NCBI GenBank assembly: GCA_017557635.1 | Contig: JAFYYH010000004.1 | Span: forward strand, 1-64,000 | Length of the DNA stretch: 64,000 bases | From: Bacteroidaceae bacterium | Lineage (GTDB): Bacteria > Bacteroidota > Bacteroidia > Bacteroidales > Bacteroidaceae | Direction of reading: 5' to 3' | Shown here: positions 1 to 7,833 of the stretch, in pieces | How positions within the stretch are numbered: position 1 is the stretch's first letter | How the letters are laid out: every line of letters starts with the position of its first letter | Notes under the pieces: model-generated | Seen by the model: the letters and a program-made list of their open reading frames with translations, nothing else | Told to the model about the DNA's origin: nothing | Database searches by the model: none | Made by a program: the position numbers and the translations under genes

Positions 1-1117
1 TATCCGTAGTGCCGGTTCCTACCTTCTCAATATAGCCAGCTAATTATACAGGGTAAGCCAAAAGGGGGTTGACAGGTAGCGATGTGTGTTCGGCACTAAG
101 CATTCCAATGGTTATTCCCTTAGGTAATCGTCCTGGGTTCCTGACTTCAAGCCTATTATTAAACAACATAACTTGGACAGATCCATTGCTCAAGTAATCC
201 CGGTGTACACATGAATTAACTATTGTTTCTGTTACAGCCTGCATCGGTAGCTCATGTTCCACATCCACTTGCGCAGATTCTGTTCTTTCACCCACACGGG
301 CGTCAATATGAGACATGACAAAAGAAACGGCTTGATCAACCACCTCAAAGATGCTTCCTGTATAAACCTGTTGGCTGGCCATCGGTTTTTGCATCTTATT
401 TCCATAAAACTGTACACACTTTACAATGGCAGTGACAAACCATTTCTGGGTATCCTTGGCAAAAAGCAATAATGCCGCGTTTGAAACTTTACCGTCATCA
501 GATATTAAATGGAGACTGGTAAGTATTTTATGAACATTCTCTTCACTATAGGCAATAGGGTAGTTGCGTTTCTCCCTCGCCATCCCTGTCCACCAGCGTA
601 TCTTATCATTATCAAGATCTTCTAAAGTGGCATCTTCATTCCAAGTGGCATCAAAAGGCTTGTTTTGCAGAAATCCTCTCAACTCCAGATAATGCACCAA
701 TGCAGCATAAACAGCATTCTTAAGTTCTTCAATTGTCTTATATTTGTTACGTACTACATCATGCTCGGCCTTCTTAATCAAAGCTTTTTCTTTAGGTTCG
801 CGCTGTGGTACATCCTTAATCAGGATTATCCTGTATTTGTGGTTTACTGTGGCATTGTCATATTCTCTCTCTGTGGGCGAAATGCCCTCATTATCCTCAA
901 AACCATATTCGGCTCCAAATAGGCCCAAATAAACGTCCGAATCCTCTACTTCTGATAAGTAAGCTTGAGCAGCAGACACATCTCTTGCCGGTAACTCCTC
1001 AAACAGGAAAGGTTCAAAGAATTTTCCCATAACAGCATCCTGCCTTATGTATGCCGCGATTTCTTTACGCTCTTTAGCAAACTCCTTCTGTACACTACTA
1101 ATAAATAGTTTTATCAT
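1..1117 (-). pseudogene. DUF4062 / RecG-like ATPase-domain protein, broken by an in-frame stop
   Basis: The preferred start is the ATG at 1115-1117 (MIKLFISSVQKEF), because this is where DUF4062 proteins normally begin; an ATG 13 codons upstream is also open. Residues about 1-105 are a DUF4062 domain (FISSVQKEF, YLGLFGAEYG, SPTEREYDNA). The middle (KVSNAALLLFAKD) and the C-terminal part (ETIVNSCVHRDY, EVRNPGRLPKG) resemble the ATP-binding C-terminal domain of AlbA/Schlafen-associated RecG-like proteins. After NPLLAYPV comes TAA (44-46), but the same frame continues as LAGYIEKVGTGT, a motif conserved in this family, so the gene was longer and has a nonsense mutation. The remainder runs off the window. 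Such proteins occur in mobile and defence islands; its role is not known. Confidence 0.75.
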
Positions 1118-1894
1118 AACGCTTATCAACTTGAGCCATTCTATAGTGAATGACAAAATAACAAATTAAATTCCATATCATGACAAAGACATGAATTCAA
1201 AAAAATAATCTGAGAGTGGCTCAAGAGTTTTCAATCATACTAATGTGTTGGAGAAGAAGTGCAAGTGATTGTTCCTCTTCTTTTTTGTACACACCCGCCA
1301 TCGCCCCAAGACACACCGTTTAAGTCACAAATTGTCCGTCTCGTTTTTGTGGACTGGACAGATGCTTGCAGACCGGTCATCTGGTTTTGTCATCCGCCAT
1401 CGTCCAACGGTTACACAAGCCGGACACACTTCTTTCCGTCTGAAGGTGTTGCTTAGTATAGATTTGTGTAGTGTTTAGGTTAGCTGGCTTTTTGCGGAAT
1501 GTCCTGCTATTGATCAACCGGGCATCCGCTGTTTGTCCGTCATTTACCAAAGGGATTAGAAAAACCGCATGACACCAGTCATGCAGCCTTGCGTTCCCTC
1601 GGGTTATCGACGCCCTAACTTACGCTTTGACATACATACCGATGCCATGCGGAAGGGAATATGAAAACCCCTTTTTGGGTTGCATATACACCTTACACAG
1701 GCATCCGGCTTATGTTTCATCTTCGTAAGTTTAGTTTGTGTCGATAATTTAAGGAACGCAGCGAAACTAAAGCAGAATACTTTATTATGTCTTGTTCATT
1801 GGCCTGTTTTCCTCCGAACGGAACAAAGTTATAACATTATTCGGTAAGTACCGTTCATCTGCATCTGTTTCTCATTCTTTTCCATTTTGTGCAT
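1118..1894. other. Non-coding stretch of the element
   Basis: About 780 bases with no convincing gene; the open frames on the plus strand have no recognisable protein features or promoter. It contains a perfect 7-bp hairpin (1567-1584), an 8-bp inverted pair TTTAGTTT (1730-1737) / AAACTAAA (1764-1771), and two imperfect copies of CCGCCATCGyCC about 100 bases apart (near 1295 and 1394). In related elements mobilisation genes often follow the DUF3987 gene; here they are missing, so this could be a deletion scar or a transfer-origin region. Both are inference. Confidence 0.5.
1567..1584. repeat. 7-bp perfect inverted repeat
   Basis: GCATGAC, loop ACCA, GTCATGC, in the gene-free stretch downstream of the DUF3987 gene. 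No T-run follows on either strand, so it is not an obvious terminator. Function unknown. Confidence 0.45.
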
Positions 1895-3706
1895 CTACTC
1901 ATTCCGCTGAGTCTTGGCATAGGCTCCATGCCCTTGTTTCTCCAGACTTCCGCTCTGGCACAGCTGCTTAATATATCTGTCTGCGCTACGGTCCGGGATG
2001 TTCAATTTCGCAGCCACCTCCATGTAAACAGTCCTCTCAAATTCATCGGGTAGGGCATCATAGAACTTTGTTTTTTGAGTGTTCTGCATCTGAGGCGGTA
2101 TATCCCCTCCGCAGCACAACTCTATATACACGCTTTGAGTGTGCTCAATCAGCACCTTTACCATTGTCATAGTGGTATCAAAGTCATCATTGCTACATAC
2201 CAGGTCTGTACCAAAATCACCAGTCTCCATTATTCGCAGAGTTGTAAGAATCATCGCAATCCTGAAACATATCAGTCCCATTCTCCTTACACTAGCTATT
2301 ATAGGGCCCCCGTACAGTTTGAACAGTCGCTCCTGCAGGGCATTAAAGTATGCGTTGAACTTCACTATCTGGGCCGCGTTCAGACAGAACTTCATCGCAT
2401 GTGCTTTCATCAGCGTCTCATAGAACTCCGCAAACCTCTGGCCCAATTCCTCAAACACCGTATTCAAACTCTTCCCTGTAGGGTTGGCAAACACGTTTTT
2501 CCAAACCAGCCCCGTATTCAGGCGGTAGTAAATGAATCTGCTGAACAATCCGTTTTCTGCATCTTTAATCAGGCTCTTTAACTGTTCCGGAGTGCCACTT
2601 AGTACCGTGCTCAACTGAGGGTGTTTCAAATCTACATGTTCGTCATCCTTGCGTCTGTGATAACTTATAGATTCGTGGTGAAAGGCCTTCCTGAATCCGT
2701 CGCTGAAGTTACCAAAGTCACTTGCAAAAGAGTAAGCAAGCGTATCACCTTCCGTCTCAAATATCAGTCCCCGTTCATTGCTCTCTCCCAGGATCTGATA
2801 TACCGATGTAGCACTACTGTTGGCCGGTATAAAGAGCATGTTCTTCACCGGTGGAGTGGGCTTGGGTATGCTGGGAGTCTTGTTGCTCTCATAGTCTTTC
2901 CTCTTCATCTCATACTCCTCCTTCTGCAGTCGGTACAGTTCAAACAGCCGTTCATGGATTCCCTCCACCAGCAGCTTGCACAGGTTCAACCGTCCCTTGC
3001 CGCTGCTGGCCCTTGCCGTCAGAAAGAAATAAAGGTTTGGATAAACATCCACCTCATTGTAAAGACCGCTTACATTCGGCATGCAGGCTGACAGCGTTAC
3101 TATCGTTCCCAGTATCAGCACATCTTTTTCCTGACTGTCATTGCCTCTTGCAGCTACCAGTTGCAGGAAATGAGGCAAATCAGTCTCAATTGTATTACTA
3201 AAGGTTGGCATCCAGTCTGATATTGCCAAATCGCCATAATTGCCACTGGGTGATGATTTGGCAATATCGCCATTTTTATTGGTTGGCGGTATTGGCAATA
3301 TTGGCGATTTGGCAATTTGCCGTGTCTTGATATCTACTCCCATATCCTTTGCTTTTTGAAAAAAAGTCTTTACAGTTATCCCGCCTTTCTTACCCTTCAG
3401 GCAGCGGTTGAATTGCTTGTCTGTCTCCTTGGCATCATACGTTGGATAGAATCTGCTAATACGGTGGTAATAGTCGCGGCCCGCTTCTCCCAGTCCGTCC
3501 GCCAGTGCAAAACCCACGTCCCTCCAACTACCGTAATCGCTGGTAATATCCAGGCATCGGGACTCAATCCTGCTTACCACCTTCTCTATGTCATCATAAA
3601 GCTCCTGAGTGGCTATCCTCGGAGCGTCCGCCCCGGACAGCGGCCGGTCTTGTGTACCACTGTCCGATTTGAACCACTTCGCAATGTCAAACTCTTCCTC
3701 TGCCAT
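1895..3706 (-). CDS. PriCT-2 / DUF3987 domain protein (primase/helicase-like)
   Basis: 603 aa. Residues about 35-130 (LYDDIEKVVSRIESRC ... SWRDVGFALADG ... FNRCLKGKKGGITVKTFF) match the PriCT-2 primase-associated domain. Residues about 165-545 are the DUF3987 domain, with the phosphate-loop-like TARASSGKGRL and a following conserved block (SGTPEQLKSL). Proteins of this type sit in the replication/primase module of Bacteroidales integrative elements and phage-like islands, normally downstream of a VirE-N protein as here. A role in element DNA replication is inferred from the family and context; no catalytic activity is demonstrated by the sequence. The start at 3706 is supported by the short gap to the VirE-N stop. 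Confidence 0.85.
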   Translation of the reverse strand: MAEEEFDIAKWFKSDSGTQDRPLSGADAPRIATQELYDDIEKVVSRIESRCLDITSDYGSWRDVGFALADGLGEAGRDYYHRISRFYPTYDAKETDKQFNRCLKGKKGGITVKTFFQKAKDMGVDIKTRQIAKSPILPIPPTNKNGDIAKSSPSGNYGDLAISDWMPTFSNTIETDLPHFLQLVAARGNDSQEKDVLILGTIVTLSACMPNVSGLYNEVDVYPNLYFFLTARASSGKGRLNLCKLLVEGIHERLFELYRLQKEEYEMKRKDYESNKTPSIPKPTPPVKNMLFIPANSSATSVYQILGESNERGLIFETEGDTLAYSFASDFGNFSDGFRKAFHHESISYHRRKDDEHVDLKHPQLSTVLSGTPEQLKSLIKDAENGLFSRFIYYRLNTGLVWKNVFANPTGKSLNTVFEELGQRFAEFYETLMKAHAMKFCLNAAQIVKFNAYFNALQERLFKLYGGPIIASVRRMGLICFRIAMILTTLRIMETGDFGTDLVCSNDDFDTTMTMVKVLIEHTQSVYIELCCGGDIPPQMQNTQKTKFYDALPDEFERTVYMEVAAKLNIPDRSADRYIKQLCQSGSLEKQGHGAYAKTQRNE

Positions 3707-3743
3707 TGTAATTAATCATTATGTTGTGTAGTAGTGGCGGGTT

Positions 3744-4328
3744 CTACATATAGTTTGGGTTGAGATAAACCTCAGGATCCCAAGGCAGCAGGCATCCGTG
3801 CGACAGTGGCCGTGCCTGCATATCCACCTCAATATGGTGTATCTCCCTCAGGTAATTACTCACGGCATTGTAGAAATCTACATGCTTGAATATACTCCTG
3901 TTGTTCACCACCCATTTTACGCCGTGCCCCGTTGGGCTTGTAAATATCAGCACAGTTTCAAACTGCTTGAGTTCCATCAGAATATCCTTCACGTGTTGAA
4001 CAGAAACATGGTCTATATCAAAGCAGACATACCCGCTGGCTTTCTTCAGCCCGCCATCACACTTCTTCTCATATACGCCGCTAAAAGTCGCTGTCTCAAA
4101 CTGGCTGTGCTTGAAAGCCTTCGCTTTGTCAGTATCGTATATCCTGCGCAGTTGTTCGGTCTGCTCTCTCGCCACACCGTCACGTATATACACGTAAGCC
4201 GAATATGGATCCATAACACCGTATGGCTCCGTTATCCAAACACCCTTCTTATATACTGAGAATGTCTGTGGCGTCGGCTTCCAGAACTCCCTTTTCTCAG
4301 ATTCTTTCATATTTTCCATATTAACCAA
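3744..4328 (-). CDS. VirE N-terminal domain (BT4734-like) protein
   Basis: 194 aa. The pattern EKKCDGGLKKASGYVCFDIDHV, ILMELKQFETVLIFTSPTGHGVKWV and the final HGCLLPWDPEVYLNPNYM is characteristic of VirE-N/BT4734-like proteins, which resemble archaeo-eukaryotic primase small domains (the DID and the SPTGxGxK motif). It overlaps the DUF3853 stop by 8 bases and precedes the DUF3987 gene by 37 bases, so the three are co-transcribed. In many relatives VirE-N and DUF3987 are adjacent or fused, suggesting a joint primase-like function (inference). M4 is an alternative start. Confidence 0.85.
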   Translation of the reverse strand: MVNMENMKESEKREFWKPTPQTFSVYKKGVWITEPYGVMDPYSAYVYIRDGVAREQTEQLRRIYDTDKAKAFKHSQFETATFSGVYEKKCDGGLKKASGYVCFDIDHVSVQHVKDILMELKQFETVLIFTSPTGHGVKWVVNNRSIFKHVDFYNAVSNYLREIHHIEVDMQARPLSHGCLLPWDPEVYLNPNYM

Positions 4329-4611
4329 TATTCTTAAAGGGTTTATTTGCCTTGAACAACGCTATGGCATACTCCACATCAACCACAATCTTCCTTCCCG
4401 TTTGGCTCACTGCATCCTTAATCACAGTAGTTTTCAGGGTCTGTGCTGTTGAACGGCAGCACTTGAACAGTTGCATTATTCCAGGAATCCCATATACGTA
4501 TGTATGCGGTTTCTTCTCAGTATCCGGCTTTACACCGGTCAAATCCTTCATAACCTCCTTGAACTCTCCCACAGAGAGTGTGGCCATAATACGGCCATTT
4601 TCAATTTCCAT
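4321..4611 (-). CDS. DUF3853 family protein
   Basis: 96 aa. The block YVYGIPGIMQLFKCCRSTAQ-LK-x-I-xDAVSQTGRKIVVD is the DUF3853 signature and has the shape of a winged-helix/MerR-like excisionase fold: a helix-turn-helix followed by a short wing. It is the first gene of the DUF3853-VirE-DUF3987 operon. Proteins at this position are often excisionase-like or replication-accessory DNA-binding proteins. It is a reasonable candidate for binding the nearby 11-bp repeats, but that is inference only. Confidence 0.85.
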   Translation of the reverse strand: MEIENGRIMATLSVGEFKEVMKDLTGVKPDTEKKPHTYVYGIPGIMQLFKCCRSTAQTLKTTVIKDAVSQTGRKIVVDVEYAIALFKANKPFKNIG

Positions 4612-4760
4612 AATCTTGATGGTTTTTGTTGTTCATTATAAGTTTATCTGCAAACAGTCAAAAGGCCTTTAAGTGCTGTCACGGCGCAAATTTGAACAAC
4701 AAAAACGGATAGTGAATGGTATAGATACTAACTATTCTGTTCATACTATTCGTTAACAAT

Positions 4761-4784
4761 CAAAAACCCCTCTATGAGGGGTTT
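4761..4784 (-). terminator. Intrinsic terminator
   Basis: On the minus strand ACCCCTC-ATA-GAGGGGT is followed by TTTTTG. It would end transcription arriving from the 223-aa gene (4958-5629), which places the 11-bp repeat array in that gene's 3' untranslated region. Confidence 0.7.
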
Positions 4785-4831
4785 AAAGACAGCATTAAAC
4801 TCAGTGGCATGGCTTTACAAAAACATCCGTG

Positions 4832-4952
4832 TACCATTTCTATACCATCAATATCCCATAAGGATACCATAATCTTCTTACTTAAATACCATTGCCATAC
4901 CACAAGGGTCCCATTGCTATACCATTGGCATACCGTCAGCATACCATAAATT
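4832..4952. repeat. Array of eleven 11-bp TACCAT repeats (iteron-like)
   Basis: Eleven consecutive units of exactly 11 bases begin at 4832, 4843, 4854, 4865, 4876, 4887, 4898, 4909, 4920, 4931 and 4942. The first six bases read TACCAT in six units, TCCCAT in two, TACCAC and TACCGT in one each, and are degenerate (TCTTAC) in one; the last five bases vary. One binding site per helical turn on one DNA face is what an array of protein-binding sites would look like. It lies upstream of the DUF3853-VirE-DUF3987 replication-type operon. Two more units (7620-7641) cover the -33 region of the integrase promoter. Confidence 0.85.
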
Positions 4953-4957
4953 ACCTG

Positions 4958-5629
4958 TTAAACTTTGTAAATAATACTATTGTACTCCGGATATAGCTTA
5001 ATCAATAGTGGGTCCAAAGCCCGTTCGTTAAGTGAATAGAAAGTCTTCGACATCCTTTTTAGGTTCCAGCAAGTCTCAAAATCCTTCCATTTCTTACGGC
5101 TCGGAATCCCCAATAGTTTGCCAATCACATGTGCAGCTTGTGCCTTAAAAGCATTTGTCACCCCTTCCATCCATTTCCCACCGTCATACAACTCAACAGG
5201 AAGTCTTGCTAATAGTTCTTTAGCTTTCTCAGTATCCAGAATTGATGTAGTCTTCTTGCCTTCACTCTTTGATAGGATCGAAATCTGCTTCTTAACAGTA
5301 AACTCTTCTCTCTGTTCCAGATTTCGTAGTAATGCCTCGCAGAAGTCCTTGAACGCACAACCATTATCCCAGCGTTCCTTATAGAAAATGAAATCCTTCT
5401 TTATCAGATATAGTCTGTAGCACTCTAGACACGCCTTAACAGCGGCAATTTGCGCCTCGGGCTCTTTAATGCAGAAAATAATTCTTTGTAAACAATCCGG
5501 CTGATAGCAATTAGTATACAATTCCCAGTCCAGAACCAAAAAACTGTCAATCTCAGAGTTGTTGATCTTCTTAATAATCTTTTGCTGGGCAACAAACACA
5601 GGATTTCTCATCTCTAAAATTTCTTTCAA
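4958..5629 (-). CDS. Hypothetical protein of the element
   Basis: 223 aa, not recognised. It is rich in charged residues and Leu/Ile, with several short Cys-containing helices in the N-terminal half (CYQPDCLQRIIFCIKE, KACLECYRLYLIKKD) and no signal peptide or membrane segment. The final part (GKLLGIPSRKKWKDFETCW) could be a DNA-binding helix pair. A family with this layout accompanies integrases and VirE-N genes in Bacteroidales elements, but I cannot name it with confidence. It lies between the integrase and the repeat array and has its own terminator. A possible -7 box is at 5842-5849. Confidence 0.65.
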   Translation of the reverse strand: MKEILEMRNPVFVAQQKIIKKINNSEIDSFLVLDWELYTNCYQPDCLQRIIFCIKEPEAQIAAVKACLECYRLYLIKKDFIFYKERWDNGCAFKDFCEALLRNLEQREEFTVKKQISILSKSEGKKTTSILDTEKAKELLARLPVELYDGGKWMEGVTNAFKAQAAHVIGKLLGIPSRKKWKDFETCWNLKRMSKTFYSLNERALDPLLIKLYPEYNSIIYKV

Positions 5630-5805
5630 TCATTTTAATAAATCTCTCCATTTGTCGATAATTTAGGGATTAGTTCATTTCCTCACCTTCACTTTGTAAA
5701 AATATACGCCACAAACATAGGTCCCGATACCAGATGATACCTGGGCCTTATGATAAAACGCATATTTCATGGGAGTAGATTGGAAAGGACTTTGACTGTT
5801 TTTGG

Positions 5806-5838
5806 GGGCCGTCAGTAATATGTAGGCCCCTTAAACAG
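5806..5838. repeat. Inverted repeat with G+C-rich core
   Basis: CTGTTT (5806-5811) and GGGGCC (5815-5820) are mirrored by GGCCCC (5825-5830) and AAACAG (5833-5838), separated by two or three T on each side. This gives a 12-bp interrupted stem with a 4-nt loop. No T-run follows on the minus strand, so it is more likely a structured or protein-binding site than a terminator. Confidence 0.6.
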
Positions 5839-5955
5839 CCGCAAATATATCAATTCACGACTTGATAGGGTTTATTGCTTTGCAAGAAATTACATTCCTA
5901 AAAGTAAATTGTAACATATACGAATATATCTGAACCAATAGTGTGTATAATGATT

Positions 5956-5999
5956 GCGTAACAAGCGCGTTACAAAAACGTTACACAACCGCAACAAGT
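5956..5999. repeat. Four 11-bp direct repeats (GCGTTACAAAA type)
   Basis: Units GCGTAACAAGC (5956), GCGTTACAAAA (5967), ACGTTACACAA (5978) and CCGCAACAAGT (5989) follow each other without gaps. The middle pair matches 17 of 20 bases of the operator-like repeat found in the 36-44 kb island (GCGTTGCAAAA ACGTTGCAA). No promoter with the island's spacing is seen beside it. Confidence 0.6.
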
Positions 6000-6104
6000 C
6001 ATCTCTTCCTTTCAATGCTTAGAATAAATATGTATTGCAGATACAATAAGTTGATATGAGACCTTGTTATATAAGCGGTATTATACCTTATTATATAGAG
6101 GAGA

Positions 6105-7547
6105 CTACTTGAAGTAGTCATACTGCAGCACCAACTTTTGTGCCACCTCCAGCTTATCCGCCCTGATGTACTTCTCTAAAGAGGTCACACTGGTATGGCC
6201 CGTAACCTTCATGATGTCATATACTGCAACACCATCCAGATACATCAGTGTAGCACCGGTTCTTCTGGCTGTGTGGGTACAAATCAACTCGTATTTCTTA
6301 TGATACTCTTTGGTCACCATTCCTCCACGGCTTGACTTAATCTCTACCACATCATCAATCCCGGCCAACTTACCAATATCCTTGATGTGCATATTGATCT
6401 TCTGGTCACTAAGATGAGGTAGTCCCTTTGGGTACTTCTCCAGGATTGCACGCACCTTGGCATTGCAGGGAATCTCCACCTGCCTTCCCGTTTTCTGCTG
6501 ATGAATAGATATATATGTAATAGGTGTATCACCATTATTCACCACCTTAATGTTCTCCGGCTTCAGATTGTTGTAGTCCGAAACCCTCTGTGCAGTCCAT
6601 ACACCTATCATAAATAGATCTCTGGCCAACTCATAACTCTTATTATTCTCTGTCTTTGACAGGTCCACCTTCTCCATTTTTTCAACCTCCTCACGGGTCA
6701 AGTAGATAGCATCAACATCCAGAGCCTGCGCCTTAAATTCGACACTCTTGTATGCAGGATTCACCGGATACCCACGGCTATCCGCAGCCCTAAGAACGCC
6801 TTTTAGTTTACGGATAAAACCACCAATAGTATTGTCGGAGTAATGAATCTCTTCCTTCTTCACCTTCGGGGCAACCTTATTCCCATCCTTATCGACAGTC
6901 TCCTTATTCTCCGGATTGATATCCTTATGAATAAGCCAGGTCATATAACGGTTGTAGCAGTCCATATCAACATCCTTAAAGTCGTATGTAATGCCCGTTT
7001 CCTCCATGAACTCCTTGAAATGGCCCAATGAGTTTGCCACACTGAACCTTGACCCCCGTACAAAAGTACGTCCGTGCGCAAGCGTAGTCCTGTTGCCCTC
7101 CTTTACATCCTTAATATACTCATCAATGAATTTGGACAGCGTCATCTGCTTCTTCCGCATCTCCGCCTCCTCCTTCTCCTGTTTATTTTTCTCCCTTTCT
7201 GCTTTCAGTTGATTTGCCTCTTCAATTGCATCAGCATGGGTAACATCATGAATAATATCCCTCAGCGTCTTGGAATCAAGATCGTAACCGGCATTATCAA
7301 TCTTCTCCCTGATTGCATCTAATTTCTTAATCTCCTTGGCAAAAATAGGATTGTCCTTCTTGAACTGAGTCTGTGAGTTCTCATTCTTGTAGGCATTGTA
7401 ACGGTTCCAGTCCGCTTCATTAATCTTCAGGTCCTGAATAAACTGTCGCTGGTTAACCACCTCACGTGGAACGCCATCAATCAAACGCTTCATCCTAACC
7501 CGAACCTTAATGGTTCCATTCTTCTCAAAGCTGAATTTTGTCGGCAT
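6105..7547 (-). CDS. Tyrosine-type site-specific integrase
   Basis: 480 aa. An N-terminal arm-binding region (about 1-120, with a Lys/Glu-rich coiled stretch) is followed by a SAM-like core-binding domain (about 125-260, MTLSKFIDEYIKDVKEG ... YNRYMTWL) and a catalytic domain (about 280-480). The tyrosine recombinase residues are visible: Arg in GVWTAQRVSDYN, Lys in HQQKTGRQVEIP, HxxR in CTHTARRTGATL and the nucleophile Tyr in SLEKYIRADK. It starts 192 bases from the 3' end of tRNA-Val, whose 3' end is the likely attachment site. A minus-strand -7 box (7594-7601) gives a short leader before the ATG at 7547. Confidence 0.95.
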   Translation of the reverse strand: MPTKFSFEKNGTIKVRVRMKRLIDGVPREVVNQRQFIQDLKINEADWNRYNAYKNENSQTQFKKDNPIFAKEIKKLDAIREKIDNAGYDLDSKTLRDIIHDVTHADAIEEANQLKAEREKNKQEKEEAEMRKKQMTLSKFIDEYIKDVKEGNRTTLAHGRTFVRGSRFSVANSLGHFKEFMEETGITYDFKDVDMDCYNRYMTWLIHKDINPENKETVDKDGNKVAPKVKKEEIHYSDNTIGGFIRKLKGVLRAADSRGYPVNPAYKSVEFKAQALDVDAIYLTREEVEKMEKVDLSKTENNKSYELARDLFMIGVWTAQRVSDYNNLKPENIKVVNNGDTPITYISIHQQKTGRQVEIPCNAKVRAILEKYPKGLPHLSDQKINMHIKDIGKLAGIDDVVEIKSSRGGMVTKEYHKKYELICTHTARRTGATLMYLDGVAVYDIMKVTGHTSVTSLEKYIRADKLEVAQKLVLQYDYFK

Positions 7548-7593
7548 AACAAGGTCTCAATAAATAAAAAATGTGGTTACAGTTACTGATACA

Positions 7594-7641
7594 CAAAGAT
7601 AATAATAATCTAATCAATGTACCACTTCTGTACCACTTTTT
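7594..7641 (-). promoter_or_regulatory. Integrase promoter overlapped by two 11-bp repeat units
   Basis: Minus-strand TATCTTTG at 7594-7601 fits the Bacteroidota -7 box. The -33 position (about 7621-7624) has no clear TTG; instead two 11-bp units TACCACTTCTG (7620-7630) and TACCACTTTTT (7631-7641) cover it. These match the units of the 4832-4952 array. A protein binding them could control integrase expression (inference). Confidence 0.6.
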
Positions 7642-7738
7642 TCAATCGGCAATAACCTTCAGTGTTTTCCAATAATCAATACCGACCTAGTAATCAATCA
7701 CATGTCCCAACCAGCCACTCATCTAAAACCAAAAATTG

Positions 7739-7813
7739 TGATCCTTAGCAGATTTGAACTGCTGACCTCTTGCCTGTCAAGCAAGCGCTCTAAACCAACT
7801 GAGCTAAAGGATC
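7739..7813 (-). tRNA. tRNA-Val (anticodon GAC)
   Basis: Folds fully on the minus strand. The acceptor stem is GATCCTT/AAGGATC, the D stem GCTC/GAGC, and the anticodon stem CTTGC/GCAAG with loop TTGACAG (anticodon GAC, reading GUC/GUU). The T arm is AGCAG TTCAAAT CTGCT, with discriminator A. CCA is not encoded. The 3' end faces the integrase and is the presumed integration site. Confidence 0.9.
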
Positions 7814-7833
7814 AGATCCCTTGAAATATGACG

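Larger units (their letters stand above)
5630..6104. other. Non-coding stretch with repeats
   Basis: 475 bases between the 223-aa gene and the integrase stop. No gene is visible. It contains a long inverted repeat (5806-5838), a minus-strand -7-like TATATTTG (5842-5849) that could serve the 223-aa gene, and four 11-bp direct repeats (5956-5999). Confidence 0.6.
1..7738. mobile_element. One end of an integrative element inserted at tRNA-Val
   Basis: A tyrosine integrase gene lies next to the 3' end of tRNA-Val and points away from it. Beyond it come an unknown gene, DUF3853, VirE-N and PriCT-2/DUF3987 genes, a set typical of Bacteroidales integrative or mobilisable elements. The ordinary chromosomal genes begin on the other side of the tRNA. 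Intergenic DNA here is more AT-rich than in the flanking chromosome and carries 11-bp repeat arrays. No relaxase, mobilisation, tra or tet genes are visible. I found no second copy of the tRNA 3' end inside the window, so the far attachment site is presumably to the left of base 1. The right boundary at the tRNA 3' end is inferred. Confidence 0.75.

Noticed and set aside
1259-1478. Two overlapping plus-strand frames of 65 and 69 aa in the element
   Set aside because: No promoter, no recognisable protein, Cys/Pro/His-rich composition typical of chance frames.
4832-4952. CRISPR array
   Set aside because: Eleven-base units without conserved full repeats or unique spacers, and no cas genes; this is a short tandem binding-site array.
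1-7738. A second copy of the tRNA-Val 3' end marking the other attachment site
   Set aside because: I could not find a convincing match to the tRNA 3' end elsewhere in the window; the other end is probably outside.
7739-7813. Calling this tRNA Asp because the plus strand shows GTC in the loop region
   Set aside because: On the coding (minus) strand the loop is TTGACAG, anticodon GAC, which is valine.
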